The notes beneath the pieces were generated by a model, which worked only from the letters and a program-made list of their open reading frames with translations, was not told where the DNA came from and ran no database searches. Both the position numbers and the translations under genes were made by a program. A stretch of DNA of 64,000 nucleotides. It comes from Paenibacillus tarimensis. Lineage in GTDB: Bacteria; Bacillota; Bacilli; Paenibacillales; Paenibacillaceae. The stretch covers positions 27,314 through 91,313 of the forward strand of contig NZ_JAKGAO010000027.1 of the NCBI RefSeq assembly GCF_021532315.1, read 5' to 3'. Position 1 is the stretch's first letter; every line of letters starts with the position of its first letter. Below, piece by piece: positions 58,112 to 64,000 of this stretch.

Positions 58112-59287
58112 TTAGAAATAGTCTGCTATGTGGAAGAAGCGATAACGGGTGGCTTCCGACCAGGCGTGGGAATCCTTGTAATCCCAGTAGCGGTGGCGGC
58201 TTGAGACGGTGTTGGCATTCACAAGCGGCATCCCCTGACGGTCAAATGCGGTCACAATCGTGCTGTGCCCGTACCGGCCGCTGCCGTCCCAGTCATAAGC
58301 GATTACATCGCCCAGCTGCAGCTGCTCCGGTGAGCGCACTACTTCAGCCCTGAGTCCTTGCAGCCTGTCACCGGACAGGTAGCCGGCAAGCGCATTCGAC
58401 ACCGACCAGCTGTAGCTCCACCATTCTCTGCCGTCCATCCGGCCCTTATACCACCAGCCCGATTCTCTTCTACCAGTATAGTTCATCGGGGCATGGCCTG
58501 CAAAGACACACTGGGATACGTAATTGGTACAGTTAACGTCAAACAGCTCATAAGCAGGATTGGATTCATTCCACCATCTGTCGGCATATGCGGCTGCCAA
58601 ATCCCGGCGGTAAGGGATTTCCGGGTCCCGGTTATTGAAATCATGCAGCAGTTCATAATTAATATAAGGTAAAGCCAAGGGCTTAGCCGGCATATCGCCT
58701 GTTTCCCACCGGGTCCCCGAATGCCAGTGACGCTCCGGCGCTCCCGTTATATGCTGTCCGGTCCGCTGGCCGTTTGGAGACTCCTGGCTGTGTCCATGCA
58801 CTGCAGCCGCTGTGCTTCGCGATGTCCCAGGGCCCCTGTCGGCCTGTACGCCTGCCTCCTTCGCTATCCTTTCACCCTGCGATGGCTCAACCCTGGTAAT
58901 CTGCCAGCTGTCCTGGCTGCCTTCCAGGAGCAGCCGCTCCTGCTCCACCCGCTCCTCCGTATAGACGGCAGACCCCTGGCGGATGAGCCGCTTGATCCAG
59001 CGCTCCAGGTCAACTGAGAGCCCCTGCGGCTGTTCTTGTATGCCTAGCAGCCTTACACGTGTCTCCTGCCGCATCGCGTCAGCCCCGCGCTGCTGCTCCC
59101 GCTGCCGGACCCTTGTACGCATCAGCTCGATGCGCTGCAGACAAGCCAGATCGGCAATCAGCTGCTCCGCATCACTGCGGAGCGGCTCGATACCCGCCTG
59201 ATTGACAAGCTTAACATATTCATAAACGGCGGCCTTCCAGCCCTTCAATCTATCATTCTCCGGTGCCTTAACCTGTTTTGCAGGCAT
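58112..59287 (-). CDS. Putative amidase-domain protein
   Basis: 391 aa. The C-terminal 160 residues are an Amidase_6/NlpC-like cysteine domain: VNCTNYVSQCVFAGHAPMNY holds the catalytic Cys, and GDVIAYDWDGSGRYGHSTIV the His. The preceding region is basic and helical (LQRIELMRTRVRQREQQRG) with a low-complexity linker (SRSTAAAVHGHSQESPNGQ). No signal peptide is visible, so it may act in the spore or be released on lysis. ATG at 59287 with AAAGGAGG upstream; a longer frame is rejected. Confidence 0.75.
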   Translation of the reverse strand: MPAKQVKAPENDRLKGWKAAVYEYVKLVNQAGIEPLRSDAEQLIADLACLQRIELMRTRVRQREQQRGADAMRQETRVRLLGIQEQPQGLSVDLERWIKRLIRQGSAVYTEERVEQERLLLEGSQDSWQITRVEPSQGERIAKEAGVQADRGPGTSRSTAAAVHGHSQESPNGQRTGQHITGAPERHWHSGTRWETGDMPAKPLALPYINYELLHDFNNRDPEIPYRRDLAAAYADRWWNESNPAYELFDVNCTNYVSQCVFAGHAPMNYTGRRESGWWYKGRMDGREWWSYSWSVSNALAGYLSGDRLQGLRAEVVRSPEQLQLGDVIAYDWDGSGRYGHSTIVTAFDRQGMPLVNANTVSSRHRYWDYKDSHAWSEATRYRFFHIADYF

Positions 59288-59432
59288 GCGAGAACCTCCT
59301 TTGAAGCTGCTGTTCCCCGGTAGTCGGCTGGACCAGCTGCTGCTCACGCCCGCCGCTCCGCAGGTTGCAGCGGACGGCGAACAATGGTTCAATTATATGA
59401 AGAAACAGGCAGTCCCATGAAGAAAATCGCTC

Positions 59433-59462
59433 TTTACTACTGCACCTAAAAAACGATATACT
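59433..59462 (+). promoter_or_regulatory. Sigma-A-like promoter of acnA
   Basis: TTTACT, 18 bases, TATACT. The -10 lies inside a palindrome (59455-59468). The gene-free interval 59288-59605 otherwise holds only the palindromes described in the next entry. Confidence 0.55.
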
Positions 59463-59506
59463 TATATCATGAGCGATTTTGAAATCGTGTTTCACTCTGT
59501 GAAACA
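59455..59506 (+). promoter_or_regulatory. Three consecutive palindromes before acnA
   Basis: GATATA-CT-TATATC (59455-59468), CGATTT-TG-AAATCG (59474-59487) and TGTTTCAC-TCT-GTGAAACA (59488-59506). They cover the -10 region and about 40 bases downstream. In Bacillus, aconitase is controlled by the LysR-type CcpC and by CodY; which regulator reads these sites is not shown. Confidence 0.55.
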
Positions 59507-59605
59507 AAGGGAAGCATAATCCATCTCCCTTCCCTTGTGGGACCGGTTTATGCAGGATCGCGAGCAGGCTTACCTGAACATATTCTAAGGAGGCGTTTTC
59601 AAACC

Positions 59606-62317
59606 ATGGCAAAACAAGACCACTACTCGGTCCGCTCGAACCTTCAGGTCGAAGGCAAGCAGTATGCTTACTACAGGCTGGACGGTCTCGAGGAGCAGGG
59701 CCTCGGTCCGATTTCCAAACTCCCCTTCTCCATTAAAGTACTGCTTGAGGCAGCTATCCGGCAATTCGACGGCCGTGCGATTACCGCTGACCATGTGAAG
59801 CAGCTTACAGGCTGGGCGAACGGCCGCGAGGATAAGGAAATTCCATTCATTCCTGCCCGTATCGTACTGCAGGACTTCACTGGTGTTCCAGTTGTCGTGG
59901 ACCTCGCAGCTATGCGCGATACCGTTAAGAAGGCAGGCGGCGATCCGAAGAAAATCAACCCGCTCGTTCCTGTCGATCTGGTTATCGACCACTCGGTAAT
60001 GGTTGACGCGTTCGGTACGCCGGATGCGCTTGAATATAATGAACGTATTGAATTTGAACGCAATGGCGAGCGCTACCGCTTCCTGCGCTGGGCACAGACT
60101 GCATTTGACAACTTCCGTGCCGTTCCTCCTGCAACCGGTATCGTCCACCAGGTTAACCTGGAGTATCTGGCTTCGGTAGCTGCCACCAAGACTATTGACG
60201 ACGAAACCGTTGTGTTCCCGGACTCCCTCGTAGGTACGGACTCCCACACCACCATGATCAACGGTCTTGGCGTTGTCGGATGGGGCGTAGGCGGTATCGA
60301 GGCGGAAGCCGGCATGCTGGGACAGCCGCTCTATTTTGTCACACCTGAGGTTATCGGCTTCAAGCTGACCGGCAGACTGGCAGAAGGCTCGACGGCTACT
60401 GACCTTGCGCTGACCGTCACGGAAATCCTCCGCAAGAAGGGCGTTGTCGGCAAGTTTGTCGAATTCTTCGGGCCTGGTCTGTCCAACATCAGCCTGCCTG
60501 ACCGTGCAACGGTTGCCAATATGGCACCGGAATACGGCGCAACCGTCGGCTTCTTCCCGGTTGATGCCATTACTCTTGATTTCATGCGCCAAACCGGCCG
60601 CAGCGAAGAGCAGATTGAGCTGGTCGAAGCTTACTACAAGGCGCAGAACATGTTCCGCACCGATGAAACGCCAGATCCGGTCTTCACCGATGTAATCGAG
60701 CTGGATCTGTCCACGATCGTACCGAGCCTTGCTGGACCGAAGCGTCCGCAGGACCGCATCGAGCTGACGAACATGAAGGAAGCGTTCAATAATATTATCC
60801 GCACACCGATTGAGAAGGGCGGATACGGCCTCTCCGACGACAAGATTGAAGAAGTCGTTGAAGTGAAGCACCCGAACGGCAAAACGAGCAAAATGGGTAC
60901 TGGCGCAGTTGTTATTGCTGCAATCACCAGCTGTACGAACACCTCTAACCCGACTGTAATGCTGGGTGCCGGCCTTGTGGCAAAAAAGGCTGTTGAGCGC
61001 GGCCTTGTGAAGCCGGAGTACGTGAAGAGCTCGCTTACGCCTGGCTCCCTTGTCGTAACCGACTACCTGCTCAAAGCCGGCCTGCTTGAGCCGCTTGAGA
61101 AGCTCGGCTTCCATGTCGCGGGCTATGGCTGCGCAACCTGTATCGGCAACTCCGGCCCGCTGCCTGACGAAGTCAGCCAGGCAATCGCCGACAACGATAT
61201 GACGGTAGCGGCTGTCCTGTCGGGTAACCGGAACTTCGAAGGCCGCGTGCATGCCCAGGTGAAAGCGAACTACCTGGCATCTCCGCCGCTCGTCGTCGCT
61301 TATGCGCTTGCCGGTACAGTGAACATCGATCTGGCGAATGACCCGATCGGTCATGATCCAAGCGGTCAGCCGGTTTATCTGAAGGATATCTGGCCGACTA
61401 ATGCTGAAATTGCAGAGGCAACGCAAGCGTCCCTGACACCGGATATGTTCCGTGCCAAATATGAGCATGTCTTCACTCAGAACGAGCGCTGGAATACGAT
61501 CCCGGTACCAGAAGGCGAATCATACGAGTGGGATAAGAAGTCCACTTACATCGCCAATCCGCCGTTCTTCGAGAATGTTACGGACGGCGTTGCCGATATC
61601 GAGGATATCAAAGGCGCGAAGGCAATGGCGCTGCTCGGCGATTCCGTCACGACGGACCATATCTCGCCTGCAGGCAACATCAAGCCGGACAGCCCGGCGG
61701 GCGAATACCTGCTCGCTCACGGCGTCGAGAAGAAGGACTTCAACTCGTACGGCTCCCGCCGCGGCCATCACGAAGTGATGATGCGCGGTACGTTCGCCAA
61801 CATCCGGATCCGCAACCAGGTTGCGCCTGGCACTGAGGGCGGCGTTACGAAGTACCTGCCGACTGGCGAAGTGATGTCCATCTATGATGCTTCGATGAAG
61901 TATCAGGCGGACGGCACGAACCTCGTTGTCATCGCCGGCAAGGAATACGGCACAGGCAGCTCCCGTGACTGGGCGGCGAAGGGAACCTTCCTGCTGGGCG
62001 TCAAAGCGGTCATCGCAGAGAGCTTCGAGCGGATTCACCGCTCCAACCTGGTCGGCATGGGCGTTCTGCCGCTGCAGTTCCAGGAGGGTCAAGGCTGGTC
62101 CACTCTGGGCATCAACGGAACGGAAACCTTCGATATCATCGGTCTGTCCAACCAGGTACAGCCGGGTGAGAAGGTAACCGTGAAGGCAACCCGCGAGGAC
62201 GGCACAACCTTCGAGTTCACAGTAACGGTACGTCTGGACTCGATGGTGGATGTGGATTACTACCGCAACGGCGGTATCCTGCAGACTGTTCTGCGTCAAA
62301 TGATCAACAATATGTAG
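59606..62317 (+). CDS. acnA: Aconitate hydratase
   Basis: 903 aa, AcnA/CitB type. It converts citrate to isocitrate in the TCA cycle with a [4Fe-4S] cluster, held by cysteines in SCTNTSNP and [56 protein letters not shown] and [10 protein letters not shown] are further signatures. Start [12 protein letters not shown] with AAGGAGG upstream. Apo-aconitases of this class also bind mRNA. It is monocistronic with a strong terminator afterwards. Confidence 0.97.
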   Translation: MAKQDHYSVRSNLQVEGKQYAYYRLDGLEEQGLGPISKLPFSIKVLLEAAIRQFDGRAITADHVKQLTGWANGREDKEIPFIPARIVLQDFTGVPVVVDLAAMRDTVKKAGGDPKKINPLVPVDLVIDHSVMVDAFGTPDALEYNERIEFERNGERYRFLRWAQTAFDNFRAVPPATGIVHQVNLEYLASVAATKTIDDETVVFPDSLVGTDSHTTMINGLGVVGWGVGGIEAEAGMLGQPLYFVTPEVIGFKLTGRLAEGSTATDLALTVTEILRKKGVVGKFVEFFGPGLSNISLPDRATVANMAPEYGATVGFFPVDAITLDFMRQTGRSEEQIELVEAYYKAQNMFRTDETPDPVFTDVIELDLSTIVPSLAGPKRPQDRIELTNMKEAFNNIIRTPIEKGGYGLSDDKIEEVVEVKHPNGKTSKMGTGAVVIAAITSCTNTSNPTVMLGAGLVAKKAVERGLVKPEYVKSSLTPGSLVVTDYLLKAGLLEPLEKLGFHVAGYGCATCIGNSGPLPDEVSQAIADNDMTVAAVLSGNRNFEGRVHAQVKANYLASPPLVVAYALAGTVNIDLANDPIGHDPSGQPVYLKDIWPTNAEIAEATQASLTPDMFRAKYEHVFTQNERWNTIPVPEGESYEWDKKSTYIANPPFFENVTDGVADIEDIKGAKAMALLGDSVTTDHISPAGNIKPDSPAGEYLLAHGVEKKDFNSYGSRRGHHEVMMRGTFANIRIRNQVAPGTEGGVTKYLPTGEVMSIYDASMKYQADGTNLVVIAGKEYGTGSSRDWAAKGTFLLGVKAVIAESFERIHRSNLVGMGVLPLQFQEGQGWSTLGINGTETFDIIGLSNQVQPGEKVTVKATREDGTTFEFTVTVRLDSMVDVDYYRNGGILQTVLRQMINNM

Positions 62318-62330
62318 TGAAATGCTAACG

Positions 62331-62380
62331 CAGGGGTGTCTCATAAGCCATCGGAAGATGGCTTGAGACACCCCTGTTCT
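62331..62380 (+). terminator. Terminator after acnA
   Basis: CAGGGGTGTCTC/GAGACACCCCTG stem with inner AAGCCATC/GATGGCTT, then TTCTTGTGTG, 14 bases after the stop. Confidence 0.85.
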
Positions 62381-62416
62381 TGTGTGTGACAAAAGCGATC
62401 TCTGCCGCAGCGAAAA

Positions 62417-62467
62417 GAAACCTTTCCTTGGTAATGTCGTTACCTAAGGGAAGGTTTCTCTTTTGTT
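62417..62467. terminator. Second hairpin between acnA and the 62.5-kb gene
   Basis: GAAACCTTtCC/GGgAAGGTTTC stem with inner GGTAA/TTACC, T-rich on both sides; probably the terminator of the converging minus-strand gene. Confidence 0.65.
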
Positions 62468-62498
62468 TCTATGATGCGGAGAAATTATTGTTTATAGC

Positions 62499-63029
62499 TC
62501 AGGGTACAAAAGACTTGTCATCATTAAATTGTTCCCTCATCTGATTTTGTACCTGAATGGCTTGTTCGTAATTCTCTGCCGTAACAATAAATAGATTACC
62601 TGGTTCGGTACCGCCTCTCCAACTGGCTTCTGATGCTATATTGATCATTTCGAAATCTTTATCAAAATACATGAAGCCCGAGTAATTAATCGTATGCGGC
62701 TTCTTTGACAAATAATAAGCTAATACCCCCATATTGATCCCACCATCACGCTGATTGACAAAGAGATCAAATGTGGGGTTGGTTTTCGTAAACTCAAAGC
62801 CATCAATCGTGATCGTACCTATAAATTTGTGTTGTTTAAATAACGGCCTGTATAATGTTCCCTTAATTTTGATCGTCGTCGGCTCGGTGGAGGAAGGATC
62901 ATTGGCAATAAAGCTTACCGCGGCTCTCTCCGCATCCACTTTTATGGGCGTACTGATTGTATATAAATATACGGCGACTGCACCGACAAGAATCGACAAA
63001 GTATTTACTATTACTGCTTTTTTCGAAAT
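62499..63029 (-). CDS. Membrane-anchored extracytoplasmic protein with apparent ATT start
   Basis: 176 aa. One hydrophobic segment near the N-terminus (NTLSILVGAVAVYLYTIS) is followed by a beta-rich extracytoplasmic domain (TTIKIKGTLYRPLFKQHKFIGTITIDGFEF, then GGTEPGNLFIVTAENYEQAIQVQNQM). I recognise no named family. The only start with a ribosome site is an ATT at 63027-63029: AAGGAGG stands eight bases upstream, and the frame from there reads (M)SKKAVIVNTLSIL. A TTG at 62999 has no ribosome site. Possibly a true ATT start or an ATG changed to ATT. Confidence 0.6.
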   Translation of the reverse strand: MSKKAVIVNTLSILVGAVAVYLYTISTPIKVDAERAAVSFIANDPSSTEPTTIKIKGTLYRPLFKQHKFIGTITIDGFEFTKTNPTFDLFVNQRDGGINMGVLAYYLSKKPHTINYSGFMYFDKDFEMINIASEASWRGGTEPGNLFIVTAENYEQAIQVQNQMREQFNDDKSFVP

Positions 63030-63058
63030 AATTACAGCCTCCTTGTACTAATTTCGCT

Positions 63059-63632
63059 CTACTGGCGGATGTTCAGCCTCTTCATCTCCTTAGAAGTATG
63101 AAGCAGCTCCTCGACAAAGCCCTTGGCCCGCTGCGCTTCTGCGGCATACTGCTCCATGACGGAGGTTGCTTCCTCCGTACTTGCCAAAGTCTCCTCGGAG
63201 ACAGCCGAAATCGTCGTGATGGCTTCATTAATCCTGGTGTTGGCTGAGAGGATGTCTTCCACATTGTTATGGACAGAGCCAATCTTCGTCTTCACGACAT
63301 GCAGATGTCCGTTAATGGTCTGGAAAAGCTCGCCTGTCTCCGGCTGCCGCAGTGGTATGGGTTACCGCCTTGGATGACTTCTCCCGCCGCTGACTGACCA
63401 GCTCAAGCCCGCTGTCTGCATTTTGGCTCGTCCGTTCCGCAGCCAGCTGCATCTCACCCGAAAGGCCGGATACATGGATCAGCATGGTCGTTTTGAACTG
63501 ATTGAAAGCCGCCTCCCCAATAACCGATATATCTATCGAAGCCAACTTTCTGATGACATATACTCCATTAAGCAGCACAATCAGCGAGCAAACGATCGAC
63601 ATGAACCATCGATCAAGATACATACAGAACAA
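63059..63632 (-). pseudogene. Truncated and frameshifted methyl-accepting chemotaxis protein
   Basis: The C-terminal frame (63059-63295) carries receptor signalling-domain sequence (NNVEDILSANTRINEAITTISAVSEETLASTEEATSVMEQY, then AKGFVEELLHTSKEMKRL). An upstream frame (63312-63632) holds a membrane segment and a degraded coiled-coil start (AAERTSQNADSGLELVSQRREKSSKAV). A one-base frameshift near 63350 joins the two; the natural N-terminal part is missing. It is next to an IS end. The gene is unlikely to work as a receptor. Confidence 0.7.
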
Positions 63633-63754
63633 TACGGCACTCTTCGCTGTGTGATGAGTCCCTCTTTAATCATATGTATTGTTGCCATTTTACTTTGTGT
63701 CGGCAGACAGTTCAATTAATATTTCAAAGGCCCGAGGTGTTCTTGCAAAACAAA

Positions 63755-64000
63755 AGAGGCTGACTCAAAAGGTTCATTAAATTTGACCTTTGAGCCCCAT
63801 AATCATCGTATTAACAGTAAGAATGGCGTCACAGGGTCTTATCCCCGTGGCGCCATTCTCTGTTTTCGATCAATTGCGGCTTTCTTGAGCAAATTGTGGG
63901 CAAGCGAAAGCCACCCGACCTCTAGACTTACTTTTTGTAAGCCTCGAAGCAGGAAACGTCGGAAACCCCGGTTATTTTTGATTTGGCCGAACACACTCTC
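63755..64000 (-). mobile_element. IS1182-like insertion sequence, 3' end
   Basis: The edge near 63756 begins with GAGGCTGACTCAAAAGG, similar to IS1182 terminal repeats, and the element continues past the window. A hairpin GAATGGCG/CGCCATTC at 63821-63858 lies after the transposase stop. It borders the decayed chemotaxis gene. Confidence 0.7.
63839..64000 (-). CDS. IS1182-family transposase, C-terminus
   Basis: The 53 final residues read ESVFGQIKNNRGFRRFLLRG, then LQKVSLEVGWLSLAHNLLKKAA, a segment characteristic of the DDE transposase of IS1182 elements. The gene enters from the right edge, so only its end is seen. Confidence 0.85.
   Translation of the reverse strand, partial: ESVFGQIKNNRGFRRFLLRGLQKVSLEVGWLSLAHNLLKKAAIDRKQRMAPRG

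Noticed and set aside
59585..61468. 627-aa minus-strand open frame inside acnA
   Set aside because: It is the exact antisense shadow of aconitase; the composition follows from codon bias of the real gene.
1..64000. CRISPR arrays, prophage modules, tRNA or rRNA genes
   Set aside because: No regularly spaced repeats, phage structural genes or tRNA/rRNA sequences were recognised on either strand.

Overview
The window reads as the chromosome of a spore-forming Gram-positive bacterium of the Paenibacillaceae type (Paenibacillus or a close relative). Supporting signs are Bacillus-type gene neighbourhoods (ydcC-alr-ndoAI-ndoA, tsaE-tsaB-rimI-tsaD, ecsA-ecsB), strong AGGAGG ribosome binding sites with frequent GTG and TTG starts, a T-box leader, bacilliredoxin, an H-type spore protein, sigma-G-like promoters and a moderately high GC content. 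About 65 genes are supported. Most of the window is ordinary core chromosome; transfer or decay is visible only at the right edge (an interrupted chemotaxis receptor beside an IS1182-like element) and in one AT-rich gene near 21 kb.

Layout. 1-3.1 kb: the distal part of a Tad/Flp pilus operon (CpaB-, CpaE-, CpaF- and TadB-like) on the minus strand. 3.2-5.2 kb: a TetR regulator with a YhgE/Pip-type membrane protein. 5.3-8.8 kb: ndoA, ndoAI, alr and ydcC. 8.9-15 kb: a protein with an internal repeat, a membrane-tethered PstS-like protein, a VLRF1-type protein, a COG0523 GTPase, a DUF2062 protein, nadE and a bacilliredoxin. 15-20.6 kb: two small genes behind a sigma-G-like promoter, an orphan sensor kinase, a lipase-like hydrolase, a HAD phosphatase and a BaiN/YtfP-type flavoprotein. 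20.7-29 kb: GyrI-like, UspA, Nudix, DUF1835, Ecs ABC transporter, MFS, GIY-YIG and DUF2087 genes. 29.2-33.7 kb: a Pho-box-like region followed by a secreted copper-amine-oxidase-N/propeller protein and pstS-pstC-pstA, without pstB. 33.7-36.2 kb: DinB, WYL and AraC genes.

36.2-39.1 kb is the most striking regulatory stretch. A cluster of DnaA boxes lies between araC and leuA. leuA itself is preceded by two complete T-box riboswitches in tandem behind a consensus sigma-A promoter. 39.3-46.6 kb: a membrane coiled-coil protein paired with a phosphodiester glycosidase, the t6A tRNA-modification operon, a YitT protein that seems to start at ACG, a polysaccharide deacetylase lipoprotein, and sspH with a small partner gene. 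46.7-49.7 kb: a Ku/ligase/polymerase end-joining operon in which LigD is split into two proteins. 49.7-59.3 kb: cardiolipin synthase, an M23 peptidase-bactofilin pair, inositol phosphatase, TauE/SafE, UvsE, Ddl and an amidase. 59.4-62.3 kb: aconitase with three stacked palindromes in its promoter region. 62.4-64 kb: a membrane-anchored protein with an apparent ATT start, the broken chemotaxis gene and the insertion sequence.

Several genes relate to sporulation, cell envelope and DNA repair, which fits a soil spore-former. No CRISPR array, prophage, tRNA or rRNA gene was seen. Functions are assigned from family motifs read by eye; no database search was run.
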